From Streptomyces durmitorensis (GTDB taxonomy: Bacteria; Actinomycetota; Actinomycetes; Streptomycetales; Streptomycetaceae), in assembly GCF_023498005.1 (NCBI RefSeq), contig NZ_CP097289.1, forward strand, positions 8,184,001 to 8,248,000: a DNA stretch of 64,000 nt, in the 5' to 3' direction. The notes under the pieces were generated by a model that was given only the letters and a program-made list of their open reading frames with translations, was not told where the DNA came from and did not search any database. Every line of letters begins with the position of its first letter. The stretch's first letter is position 1. The position numbers and the translations under genes are program-made. Shown one piece after another: positions 34,907 to 43,049 of this stretch.

Positions 34907-35992
34907 ATGACGCTGAGGATCGACATCAGGGGGCTGCCGTCCGAGCGGCTGCGGTTCGCCGCGTCTCCGCTGGCCGAACTGACCGCGATGCTGCACGTGC
35001 TGGCCGAACCGGGGCACCATCCGCAGCTCGCCGGCTGGGCAGCGGATGTCTGGGCCGGGCTGCGGCCCGAGCTGGCCGAGCGGTTGCGGGAGGCGGAGTT
35101 CCTCTGGCGTTCCTCGCAGGCCGACTTCCTGGTCCCCGCCCGCCCCCGGCCGACCCTCGCCGAGGAGCTGGACGACGTGGACCGGATCGACGACGAGACG
35201 TATGTGACCGCCGCGCTCGTCACCACGTGCGGCAGGACCCGGGCCCACTTCGCCACCGTGTCGCCGCTGACCGACCCGACCGCGCGCGAGCGGGCCCTGG
35301 ACCTGGCCCAGGCCCGGGGCCCGCTGCAAGAGGCCTTCGCGGAACGGCTGCTCGACGACCCGGCCGCCGTACGGGCACGGTTGCGCCACACCCTCGAACA
35401 GTGCGCCGAGGCCTTCTTCGACGCCGCCTGGGCGGGCATCGTCGTGCGGCTCGCCGCCGACCTGCGTCTGAAGAACGACCTGTTGAAGCGCCAGGGCATC
35501 GGGGCGGCACTCGCATCGGTCTCCGACGCGGTCTCCCTCACACCGGACGGCGTCTGCGTCGTCGTGGACAAGCTGCAGGACAAGGCGACCGCCGCCCACG
35601 GCGTCGGGGTCACCTTCATCCCCAGTGTCTACGGCCGCCCGCACCTGGTGGCGGTCCACTCCCCGGGGTGGCAGCCGGTGGTGCAGTACCCCGTGGCCGA
35701 GCCGAGCCCGTCGGAGCCGGTGTCGCTCGAGACGGTCACGCTGCGCCTCGAGGCCCTGTCGCATCCCGTACGGCTGCGGCTGCTTCGCACCCTGGCCCGC
35801 GGCCCGCACACCACCCGCGAGCTGGCCCATGCCTGGGAACTCTCGCCTCCGGAGGTCTCCCGTCACCTCGCCGTTCTGCGCCGCGCGGACCTGCTCACGG
35901 ACCGGCGGGACGGTCGTTACGTGCGCTACACGCTCAAGCTTCCCGATCTGACGGCACTGGGCGGCGACCTGCTGGCGGCCGTACTGCGTTGA
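34907..35992 (+). CDS. DUF5937/ArsR-family winged-helix transcriptional regulator
   Basis: A 361-residue protein: long N-terminal DUF5937-type domain (LRIDIRGLPSERLRFAASPLAELTAMLHVL) and a C-terminal ArsR/SmtB winged helix (LSHPVRLRLLRTLARGPHTT, then LSPPEVSRHLAVLRRADLL, wing DGRYVRYTLK). No ArsR-type Cys metal box is seen, so it probably senses an organic ligand. Divergent from the MFS gene it likely controls. Confidence 0.88.
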   Translation: MTLRIDIRGLPSERLRFAASPLAELTAMLHVLAEPGHHPQLAGWAADVWAGLRPELAERLREAEFLWRSSQADFLVPARPRPTLAEELDDVDRIDDETYVTAALVTTCGRTRAHFATVSPLTDPTARERALDLAQARGPLQEAFAERLLDDPAAVRARLRHTLEQCAEAFFDAAWAGIVVRLAADLRLKNDLLKRQGIGAALASVSDAVSLTPDGVCVVVDKLQDKATAAHGVGVTFIPSVYGRPHLVAVHSPGWQPVVQYPVAEPSPSEPVSLETVTLRLEALSHPVRLRLLRTLARGPHTTRELAHAWELSPPEVSRHLAVLRRADLLTDRRDGRYVRYTLKLPDLTALGGDLLAAVLR

Positions 35993-36003
35993 GGCAGCCC
36001 TCG

Positions 36004-36022
36004 GTTCACACGGGGTGTGAAC
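36004..36022. terminator. Short hairpin after the ArsR gene
   Basis: GTTCACAC/GTGTGAAC, perfect 8-bp arms around GGG, 12 bases after the stop codon. Could be a weak terminator or a binding site. Confidence 0.45.
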
Positions 36023-36025
36023 GGA

Positions 36026-36039
36026 ATGCATATATGCAT
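36026..36039. repeat. AT-rich 14-bp palindrome
   Basis: ATGCATATATGCAT is perfectly palindromic and very AT-rich for this genome, three bases after the preceding hairpin, between convergent genes where no operator is expected. Confidence 0.6.
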
Positions 36040-36153
36040 CGTGCGCGGCTACTCCCCACAACGGCGTACACAGGGCAGGCTGGTGATGCTGCCCGGACCC
36101 CGCAGCACCCCTGCCCCGCCCCAGTGGAGAATTCGCCACCCTGCCGGGCGGGC

Positions 36154-36543
36154 TCAGTCCTTCTCCAGCGCCCTCTCCAGCGCCTCCTCCAGCGAAGGAA
36201 CCGGTGACAGTACGGGAGTGAGGCCCGTGAGGCGCAGGACGCGGAGCGTCAGGTGGTGCGTGCAGACCACGGCGAGGCGAGCGCCCCTCGCGGTCGTCCG
36301 GCGGTGCGCGCGGACCAGCAGGGCGACACCGGAGCAGTCGAAGAACGTGGTCCGGGTCAGGTCGATGACCACGGTTGTCGCGGTTCCACCGGTGATGGGG
36401 TCGAGGAGCGGGGCCATTTTCTGGTAGGCCAACAGGTCGATCTCACCGTGCAGTTCGATGACGACCGCGCCGTCATGGCCGTAAACGCGCGGCTGTTGGG
36501 TGGAGTCCTCGAAGGCGAATTCGTTCAGTGCATCGAGTCGCAC
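36154..36543 (-). CDS. STAS-domain anti-sigma factor antagonist
   Basis: A 129-residue SpoIIAA/RsbV-like protein: VVIELHGEIDLLAY, VVIDLTRTTFFDCSGVALLVRA with phosphorylatable Ser71 in the DCSG motif, and the C-terminal helix SLEEALERALE. It should bind and neutralise an anti-sigma kinase when dephosphorylated. GTG start preceded by a G-rich ribosome site. No kinase or sigma partner is adjacent, a common situation in Streptomyces. Confidence 0.9.
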   Translation of the reverse strand: MRLDALNEFAFEDSTQQPRVYGHDGAVVIELHGEIDLLAYQKMAPLLDPITGGTATTVVIDLTRTTFFDCSGVALLVRAHRRTTARGARLAVVCTHHLTLRVLRLTGLTPVLSPVPSLEEALERALEKD

Positions 36544-36845
36544 GTGTCCCCCCAGGGTTGACGTCGCCCGGTCCTCGCGGCAGCAGAGTGCACCGAAGGA
36601 GCCGGATTCAGGAGGTCACCAGGGGCTGGGGCGCCAGGCGGATCACGCTAGCGGGGGAGGGCGTCCCCTGGAGTGAGGGAACGATTCATGCACGGTGACT
36701 GCCACCCGATGGGGTGAAGTGGGTGCGAATCACTTGACATGTCGTGGCGCCTTTAGGCCTGGGCGATGACCGCCTCATCAGGGCCTGGTTTCCGTGGCAG
36801 GGTGTTGCGGGCAAGCCACAGGGGGCCAACAGAAGAGGGGGAACC
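36544..36845. other. 302-base divergent gap
   Basis: Lies between the divergent STAS and kinase-Nudix genes. I see no gene. A TTGACA at 36734-36739 may be a -35 element for the rightward gene but no good -10 follows at standard spacing. AGAGGGGG before the GTG at 36846 is the ribosome site. Confidence 0.5.
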
Positions 36846-37889
36846 GTGATCGTCTGGATCAACGGCGCGTTCGGTGCGGGCAAGACCGGCGCCGCACGGG
36901 AACTGATCGAGCTGATCCCGAACAGCACACTCTTCGACCCCGAGGTCATCGGCGGCGGACTGCCCGACCTGCTGCCGCCCAAGCGCCTCGCCGAGGTGAG
37001 CGACTTCCAGGATCTGCCGATCTGGCGGCGGCTCGTCGTGGACACCGCGGCGGCCCTGCTCGCCGAGGTCGGCGGCGTCCTCGTGGTGCCCATGACCCTG
37101 CTGCGGCAGGACTACCGTGACGAGATCTTCGGCGGCCTCGCCTCGCGCAGGATCGCCGTACGACACGTCGTCCTCGCCCCGGATGAAACGATCCTGCGCC
37201 AACGCATATCCGCCCGCCCCGTCCCGGACCTCCCGGACGGCGAGATGCGTGTGCGGCAGTGGTCGTTCGACCACATCGAGCCCTACCGCGCCGCACTCGC
37301 GGGCTGGCTCGGCACCGACGCCCACCGCATCGACACCGGAGCGCTCACCCCGTACGAGACCGCCGAGCGCATCGCCGACGCCGTACGCACCGGGGCCGCG
37401 TCCGTCTGCGACATCGTGCAGACCCCGGAGCCCACCGCGGAGACGCTGGCCGCCGGGGTGCTGCTCTTCGACGAGCAGGACCGGGTGCTGCTCGTCGACC
37501 CGACGTACAAGGCCGGCTGGGAGTTCCCCGGCGGCGTCGTCGAACCGGGCGAGGCGCCCGCGCGCGCGGGCATGCGCGAGGTGGCCGAGGAGACCGGCAT
37601 CCAACTGACCGAAGCCCCGCGGCTCCTGGTCGTCGACTGGGAGCCGCCCACACCGCCCGGCTACGGAGGGATGCGGTTCCTCTTCGACGGCGGCAGCCTC
37701 GACAGCGGCGAGGCCCGGCAGCTGCTCCTGCCAGGACCCGAACTCCGCGCCTGCCGCTTCGTCACCGAGGAAGAGGCGGCCCGGCTCCTGCCCCCCGTGC
37801 GCTACGAACGGCTGCGCTGGGCCCTGCGCGCACGGGAGCGCGGGGTCGCCCTGTACCTGGAGGCGGGAGTCCCGGTCGGCCCCCAGTAA
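36846..37889 (+). CDS. P-loop kinase-Nudix hydrolase fusion protein
   Basis: A 347-residue two-domain protein. N-terminal: P-loop kinase (AAA/adenylate kinase-like) with Walker A GAFGAGKT at 7-14 and a helical lid rich in Arg (RQRISARPVP). C-terminal: Nudix hydrolase with complete Nudix box starting at Gly229 (GGVVEPGEAPARAGMREVAEETGI), which sets Mg2+-dependent pyrophosphate cleavage. An extended in-frame start at 36744 lacks homology. A kinase joined to a Nudix domain suggests that a nucleotide or small metabolite is phosphorylated and its diphosphate hydrolysed in one protein, or nucleotide-pool repair. Confidence 0.85.
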   Translation: MIVWINGAFGAGKTGAARELIELIPNSTLFDPEVIGGGLPDLLPPKRLAEVSDFQDLPIWRRLVVDTAAALLAEVGGVLVVPMTLLRQDYRDEIFGGLASRRIAVRHVVLAPDETILRQRISARPVPDLPDGEMRVRQWSFDHIEPYRAALAGWLGTDAHRIDTGALTPYETAERIADAVRTGAASVCDIVQTPEPTAETLAAGVLLFDEQDRVLLVDPTYKAGWEFPGGVVEPGEAPARAGMREVAEETGIQLTEAPRLLVVDWEPPTPPGYGGMRFLFDGGSLDSGEARQLLLPGPELRACRFVTEEEAARLLPPVRYERLRWALRARERGVALYLEAGVPVGPQ

Positions 37890-37973
37890 CCGTCGGCGAC
37901 CCCCGGCGTCAGCCCGGGTCGTACCCGTCGACGGCGGCGAGCAGGATGACGCCGCCGCCGAAGCGTCGGTGGC

Positions 37974-39329
37974 TCAGCTCGCCGCGTACTTCTGGAGGAA
38001 CAGCGCCTCCGCGACCGAGAGCCGCTCCAACTCCTGGGGGGAGACGCTCTCGTCGACCGCGTGGATCTGCGCCTCGGGCTCGCTCAGACCGATCAGGAGG
38101 ATCTCCGCACGGGGGTAGAGCGCGGCGAGGGTGTTGCACAGCGGGATCGAGCCGCCCTGCCCCGCGTACTGCATCTCCTCGCCCGGGTACGCCTCGCCCA
38201 TCGCCTCCGCCATCGCCGCGTACGCCGGGCTCGTGGTGTCCGCGCGGAACGGCTGGCCCTGCCCGATCTGCTCGGTGGTCACCTGCGCACCCCACGGCGT
38301 GTGCGCCTCCACGTGCGCCTGCAGCAGCTTGGTGGCCTCGGCCGCGTCCACGCCCGGCGGAACCCGCAGGCTGATCAGCGCCCGCGCGGCCGCCTGCACG
38401 GACGGCGTCGCGCCGACCACGGGCGGGCAGTCGATGCCGAGCACCGTCACCGCGGGGCGCGCCCAGATGCGGTCGGCGACGGTGCCCTTGCCGACCAGGC
38501 GGACGCCGTCGAGGACCTTGGCGTCCTTGCGGAACGTGTCCTCTTCGTACTGAAGCCCGTCCCACACCTCGTCGCCCGTGAGCCCGTCGACCGTCGTCGA
38601 GCCGTCCTCCGCGCGCAGCGAGTCGAGGACGCGCACCAGCGCGGCGAGGGCGTCCGGGGCCGCGCCGCCGAACTGTCCCGAGTGCAGATTGCCCTCAAGA
38701 GTGTCGACACGGACGCGTACGAGGGTCATGCCGCGGAGTGTCGCGGTGACCGTGGGCAGGCCCACCCGGAAGTTGCCCGCGTCGCCGATGACGATCGTGT
38801 CCGCCGTCAGCAGGTCGGGGTGCTCCTCGGCGTACCGCTCAAGGCCGCCTGTGCCCTGCTCCTCGGAACCCTCGGCGATCACCTTGACGGTCACCGGGAC
38901 GCCGCCGTTCGCCTTCAGGGCGCGCAGCGCGAGCAGGTGCATGAGGACGCCGCCCTTGCAGTCGGCGCTGCCGCGTCCGTACCAGCGTCCTTCGCGCTCC
39001 GTCAGCTCGAACGGCGGGCTGGTCCACGCCGTCTCGTCGAGCGGCGGCTGCACGTCGTAGTGCGCGTAGAGCAGCACCGTGGGAGCGCCCTCGGGGCCCG
39101 GCAGCAGGCCGTACACCGACTGGGTGCCGTCCGGGGTGTCGAGCAGGGCCACGTCCTGGAACCCCTCGGCGCGCAGCGCGTCCGCCACCCAGTTCGCGGC
39201 GGCCTCGCTCTCGCTCCTGGGGAACTGATCGAAGTCCGCCACCGACTTGAAGGCCACCAGTTCAGTGAGCTCCGCCTTCGCCTTCGGCATGAGTGAGGCG
39301 ACGGTCTCGGCGATCGGATCCGGCGACAT
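37974..39329 (-). CDS. M20 family dipeptidase / metallopeptidase
   Basis: A 451-residue zinc peptidase: AHYDVQP (metal His and catalytic Asp), GRGSADCKGG (bridging Asp), AEGSEEQGTGG (general base Glu plus metal Glu), GDAGNFR, and C-terminal GGSIPLCNTL with IHAVDES (metal His). Matches cytoplasmic carnosinase/PepV-like dipeptidases. ATG at 39329 with GAGGAG upstream is preferred over an extended frame to 39437. Divergent from the GGR-family flavoprotein. Confidence 0.93.
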   Translation of the reverse strand: MSPDPIAETVASLMPKAKAELTELVAFKSVADFDQFPRSESEAAANWVADALRAEGFQDVALLDTPDGTQSVYGLLPGPEGAPTVLLYAHYDVQPPLDETAWTSPPFELTEREGRWYGRGSADCKGGVLMHLLALRALKANGGVPVTVKVIAEGSEEQGTGGLERYAEEHPDLLTADTIVIGDAGNFRVGLPTVTATLRGMTLVRVRVDTLEGNLHSGQFGGAAPDALAALVRVLDSLRAEDGSTTVDGLTGDEVWDGLQYEEDTFRKDAKVLDGVRLVGKGTVADRIWARPAVTVLGIDCPPVVGATPSVQAAARALISLRVPPGVDAAEATKLLQAHVEAHTPWGAQVTTEQIGQGQPFRADTTSPAYAAMAEAMGEAYPGEEMQYAGQGGSIPLCNTLAALYPRAEILLIGLSEPEAQIHAVDESVSPQELERLSVAEALFLQKYAAS

Positions 39330-39464
39330 GGGCACGCTCCTCGTAGGTGCGACGTTGTACGTATGCGGGTGTGGTGATCCTCCCACAGGAGGGTGCCGGA
39401 GGTGCCCGCCGTAGGATGCCTTGGAAAGCGCGGCCAACAGCTGGATCGGGAGCGGTAGACCAAC

Positions 39465-40667
39465 GTGAGCAGCGAGAACTCAGCGGACGACGCTCAGTAC
39501 GTGTGGGACGTCGTCGTGGTGGGAGCAGGGCCCGCCGGGGCGTCGGCGGCCTATGCGGCAGCCGTCGCGGGACGCAGCGTCCTCATCCTGGAGAAAGCCG
39601 AACTGCCCCGGTACAAGACGTGTGGCGGCGGCATCATCGGCCCCTCGCGTGACGCGCTCCCGCCCGGGTTCGAACTGCCCTTCAGGGACCGGGTGCACGC
39701 GGTGACGTTCTCCCTGGACGGCAAGTTCTCCCGCACCCGCCGCTCGAAGCAGATGCTCTTCGGGCTCATCAACCGCCCCGAGTTCGACCAGCAACTGGTC
39801 GAGCACGCACAGAAGGCGGGCGCCGAGGTGCGCACCGGAGTCACCGTCGCGCGCGTGGAGCAGCACGGCTCCGCGGTGCCCGACCGGCGCACGGTCGCCG
39901 TGGTGCTGCAGGGCGGCGAGACGGTGCTCGCCCGCGCGGTCGTCGGGGCCGACGGCAGCGCGAGCCGCATAGGAGCACATGTCGGCGTGAAGCTCGACCA
40001 GGTGGACCTGGGGCTTGAGGCCGAGATCCCGGTGCCGCAGAGCGTCGCCGAGGACTGGGCGGGCCGGGTCCTGATCGACTGGGGCCCGATGCCGGGCAGT
40101 TACGGATGGGTGTTCCCCAAGGGCGACACGCTCACCGTCGGTGTCATCTCCGCGCGCGGCGAAGGCTCGGCCACCAAGCGGTACTTGGAGGACTTCATCG
40201 CCCGCCTCGGCCTCGCGGGCTTCGAGCCGAGCATCTCCTCCGGCCACCTGACGCGCTGCCGCAGCGACGACTCGCCGCTCTCGCGCGGCCGGGTCGTGGT
40301 GTGCGGTGACGCGGCGGGGCTGCTTGAGCCGTGGACCCGTGAGGGCATCTCCTTCGCGCTGCGCTCGGGGCGCCTCGCGGGGGAGTGGGCCGTGCGGATC
40401 GGCGAGGCGCACGACGCGGTCGACGCCCGCCGCCAGGCCCTGAACTACGCCTTCGCCGTCAAGGCGGGACTCGGCGTCGAGATGAGTGTCGGGCGGCGCA
40501 TGCTCACCCTCTTCGAGCGCCGTCCGGGCGCGCTGCACGCGGCGATCACCGGGTTCCGGCCCGCGTGGAACGCGTTCGCGAGGATCACCCGTGGCTCGAC
40601 GACGCTGGGCGAGCTGGTGCGGAACCATCCGCTGGCGGGACGGGCACTGAGCGCGCTCGACCGGTAG
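39465..40667 (+). CDS. Geranylgeranyl reductase-family FAD-dependent oxidoreductase
   Basis: A 400-residue flavoprotein with Rossmann motif GAGPAG at 20-25, CGGGIIGPSRDAL, VVGADGSASRIG and VVVCGDAAGLLEPWTREGISFALRSG, the hallmark set of the GGR/digeranylglycerophospholipid reductase family. It probably reduces polyprenyl double bonds (quinone or carotenoid side chains) or acts on a related substrate, at the membrane. GTG start. The deazaflavin enzyme follows 1 base later on the other strand. Confidence 0.9.
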   Translation: MSSENSADDAQYVWDVVVVGAGPAGASAAYAAAVAGRSVLILEKAELPRYKTCGGGIIGPSRDALPPGFELPFRDRVHAVTFSLDGKFSRTRRSKQMLFGLINRPEFDQQLVEHAQKAGAEVRTGVTVARVEQHGSAVPDRRTVAVVLQGGETVLARAVVGADGSASRIGAHVGVKLDQVDLGLEAEIPVPQSVAEDWAGRVLIDWGPMPGSYGWVFPKGDTLTVGVISARGEGSATKRYLEDFIARLGLAGFEPSISSGHLTRCRSDDSPLSRGRVVVCGDAAGLLEPWTREGISFALRSGRLAGEWAVRIGEAHDAVDARRQALNYAFAVKAGLGVEMSVGRRMLTLFERRPGALHAAITGFRPAWNAFARITRGSTTLGELVRNHPLAGRALSALDR

Positions 40668-40668
40668 G

Positions 40669-41163
40669 TCACTTGGTGACGGTGACGCGGAAGACGGGGT
40701 GGTCGGCGGCGGCCGCCTCGATCTCCGCATCCGTGGACTTGGCGGTGACGCCCTTGAAGTACTGGTTGACCTCCCAGCCCCACTTCTCCAGATAGCCGCG
40801 CAGGAGCGGCAGCTTCTCGGCGTCCGCGACCTCCTCGACCGTGAACGCGCGGACCTTGCGCCCCACGCGCAGCTCGCCGCCGCCCGCCACGCGCATGTTG
40901 CGCACCCACTGCGAGTGCCCACGGGCCGAGACCAGGTACTGGCCGCCTTCGTACGTGAACGGGTTCACCGGGACGCGCTGCATCTGCCCGCTTTTGCGGC
41001 CCCGTACGGAGAGCTCGGCCGACCCCATCAGGCTGACGCCGCGCCGCGCGAGCCACCCGATCATGCTGTTGAGCCGCACGTTCAGGGGGCTGCCCTTGAG
41101 GTAGTAGGGGGCGGGGGAGCCGGAGGAGGACGCCGAGGACGAGGATGCCGAGGACGAAGACAT
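40669..41163 (-). CDS. Deazaflavin (F420)-dependent nitroreductase-family oxidoreductase
   Basis: A 164-residue DDN/DUF385-type protein: RGRKSGQMQRVPVNPFTYEGG, YLVSARGHSQWVRNMRV and LRGYLEKWGWEVNQYF. Homologues bind F420H2 and reduce quinones or nitro compounds. The N-terminal 18 residues are a low-complexity Ser/Ala repeat. ATG at 41163. Faces a TetR regulator across two inverted repeats, so it is probably inducible. Confidence 0.88.
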   Translation of the reverse strand: MSSSSASSSSASSSGSPAPYYLKGSPLNVRLNSMIGWLARRGVSLMGSAELSVRGRKSGQMQRVPVNPFTYEGGQYLVSARGHSQWVRNMRVAGGGELRVGRKVRAFTVEEVADAEKLPLLRGYLEKWGWEVNQYFKGVTAKSTDAEIEAAAADHPVFRVTVTK

Positions 41164-41190
41164 GGTGACCGCCAGAGTCGGGAGAGGTTT

Positions 41191-41263
41191 CGAGAGCACT
41201 GCTCTCGCTTAAGAGCAGTGTGCACGAGATCGGTGCCCCATTTCAAGAGCAGTGCTCTCGAAA
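41191..41263. promoter_or_regulatory. Paired TetR operator sites
   Basis: Site 1: CGAGAGCA-C-TGCTCTCG (41191-41207), perfect. Site 2: core AGAGCA-G-TGCTCT (41246-41258) with flanking TTTC/GAAA symmetry (41241-41263, one mismatch). Their centres are about 53 bp apart, five helical turns. A further half-site (GTGCTCTTGA, 41271-41280) and AAGAGCAGTG (41211-41220) repeat the same word. Confidence 0.75.
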
Positions 41264-41337
41264 ATGTGCGGTGCTCTTGAATGAGTGCGCCGATCCCGTT
41301 TTAGCGCACTGCTCCGAACCCGTGGCACACTGCCCGT

Positions 41338-42036
41338 ATGAGTAGTGCCACCAGCGGGGCCAGGGCCCGCGCCCGAGTCGAAGTCACCGCCGCCATCAAG
41401 GACGAGGCGCGCAGACAGCTGGCCGCCGACGGCGCCGCCAAGCTCTCGCTGCGCGCCGTGGCCCGCGAGCTCGGCATGGTCTCCTCCGCCCTCTATCGCT
41501 ACTTCCCCAGCCGCGACGAGCTCCTGACCGCCCTCATCATCGACGCCTATGACTCCCTCGGTGCCGCCGCCGAGGGTGCGCACGCCGAGGTCGCGTCGGC
41601 CGGACCCGTGCGGCGCTGGACGGTCGTGTGCGAGGCCGTACGGTCCTGGGCGCTCGCGCATCCTCATGAGTACGCCCTCATCTACGGCTCGCCCGTACCC
41701 GGCTACAGCGCGCCCGCCTCCACGATCGAAGCCGCGGCCCGCGTCGGGCTGCTGCTCATCGGCATCGTGCGCGACGCCCATCAGGGGCGCGGAGTCGCCG
41801 TGCGGCCGCTGCCGGGCGGGCTGCGTCCCGAGGCCGAGCGGATGGCCGCTGATCTGGCACCCGACCTGCCGCCCGCGGTGATCGCGGCGATGGTCGCGGC
41901 ATGGGCCCAGCTGTTCGGGCTCGTGGGCTTCGAGGTGTTCGGGCAGTTCAACCGCGTCGTCGAGGACCGTTCGGCCTTCTTCTCCTACTCGGTCACTCAA
42001 CTCGCCCATGGTGTGGGCCTGTTGGAGCAGAAGTAG
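41338..42036 (+). CDS. TetR/AcrR-family transcriptional regulator
   Basis: A 232-residue TetR with N-terminal HTH (LSLRAVARELGMVSSALYRYF) and a TetR C-terminal domain of the WHG type (RWTVVCEAVRSWALAHPHEYALIYGSPVPGY). Divergent from the deazaflavin oxidoreductase; the gap contains two strong palindromes that it most likely binds. The inducer may be the oxidoreductase substrate. Confidence 0.92.
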   Translation: MSSATSGARARARVEVTAAIKDEARRQLAADGAAKLSLRAVARELGMVSSALYRYFPSRDELLTALIIDAYDSLGAAAEGAHAEVASAGPVRRWTVVCEAVRSWALAHPHEYALIYGSPVPGYSAPASTIEAAARVGLLLIGIVRDAHQGRGVAVRPLPGGLRPEAERMAADLAPDLPPAVIAAMVAAWAQLFGLVGFEVFGQFNRVVEDRSAFFSYSVTQLAHGVGLLEQK

Positions 42037-42067
42037 CCTCCGGCCCATTGATCGGGGATGGGTGCCC

Positions 42068-42898
42068 TCAGGCCGCCGGCACGGGAGCCGACGTCCGCGT
42101 GGTGAGGAGCTCCGGGTCCTGGCGCAGCATCCGCTCGTGCAGGGAACGCAGCGCGGGGCCCGGGTCCGCGCCCATGGCGTCCGCGATCCGGCGCCGTGCC
42201 TCCTCGAAGGCGAGCAGCGCGTCCGAGGAACGGCCGGTGCGGTACAGGGCGTTCATCAGGAGTTCGACCGTGCGCTCGCGCAGAGGGTGGGCGGCGACGA
42301 GCCTGATCAGTTCGTGGACGTACTCGAAGGAGCGGCCGAGTTCGATCTCCCCGGCGATCCGGGCCTCCAGGACGGTCAGCCGCTTCTCGCGCCACCGGAG
42401 CCGTTCCGCCGCCAGATACGGGGCGTTGAGACCCTCCGCGAACTCGCCGCGCCACAACGCCTCGGCACGGTCGACGAGTTCGCCCGCGTGGCGCAGCTGC
42501 CCCGACTCACGCGCGGCGAGCGCCGCATCGACCAACTGCCGCCGCTCGCGCAGATCGTCGGCCACGGCGTCGGAGAGCCGGTAGCCGCTGCCGGTCCACG
42601 TCAGGGCCGGGCCGCCCGTCGTACCTGTCGCGTCCGTCGTCCCCGCCGACGCGAAGGCGCGCCGCACCCCGGAGACGTACTTCTGCACGAGATTGCGCAC
42701 ATGGACCGGGGGTTCGTCACCCCACACGGCGTCGACCAGGCCCTCGTACGAGAGAGGCCGCCCCTCCTGGAGGAGCAGGACCGCGAGCACGGCGCGCTGC
42801 TTCGGCGGCCCGAGCGGCACCTCCTCGGCGCCGCGCAACGCCCGCAGCGGACCCAGCAGTTCGAAGCGCATCCCCGCGGACATCCCCACACCACCCAT
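42068..42898 (-). CDS. BTAD / SARP-like transcriptional regulator
   Basis: A protein of about 276 residues with an N-terminal OmpR-type winged helix (MRFELLGPLRALRGAEEVPLG, VDAVWGDEPPVHVRNLVQKY) and a bacterial transcriptional activation domain (ALWRGEFAEGLNAPYLAAERLRW, ELLMNALYRTGRSSDALLAFEEARR). Several ATG starts are possible (42898, 42883, 42871); the domain starts at 42871. No NB-ARC or TPR extension, so it is a short SARP. Divergent from an MMPL transporter across phased TTCCAG repeats, a plausible target. Confidence 0.87.
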   Translation of the reverse strand: MGGVGMSAGMRFELLGPLRALRGAEEVPLGPPKQRAVLAVLLLQEGRPLSYEGLVDAVWGDEPPVHVRNLVQKYVSGVRRAFASAGTTDATGTTGGPALTWTGSGYRLSDAVADDLRERRQLVDAALAARESGQLRHAGELVDRAEALWRGEFAEGLNAPYLAAERLRWREKRLTVLEARIAGEIELGRSFEYVHELIRLVAAHPLRERTVELLMNALYRTGRSSDALLAFEEARRRIADAMGADPGPALRSLHERMLRQDPELLTTRTSAPVPAA

Positions 42899-42942
42899 GC
42901 GCCGAGCGTAACCCGGCACCCGCGCGCACCCGCCCGCCCGCG

Positions 42943-42990
42943 TTCCAGTGGATCTTCCAGCGGGCCTTCCAGTGACCCTTCCAGCGGTGG
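42943..42990. promoter_or_regulatory. Four 12-bp-phased TTCCAG direct repeats, candidate SARP site
   Basis: TTCCAG occurs at 42943, 42955, 42967 and 42979, each followed by (T/C)G. SARPs bind heptamer direct repeats at about one-turn spacing, and this array sits between a SARP gene and the divergent MMPL gene. The start of the MMPL gene is placed after it because the repeat would otherwise be coding. Confidence 0.6.
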
Positions 42991-43049
42991 CCGCGACGGT
43001 GGCGGCACCGGATCCCGTACGGGGGGTCCCGGGAGAGAGGCAGACAGCG

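Noticed and set aside
42943..42990. CRISPR-like array
   Set aside because: Repeat unit is only 6-8 bp with 4-bp spacers and no cas genes; better explained as a regulator site.
42948..43049. Longer start of the MMPL transporter at 42948
   Set aside because: The extra residues are translated from the TTCCAG repeat array and have no ribosome site; the ATG at 43050 does.
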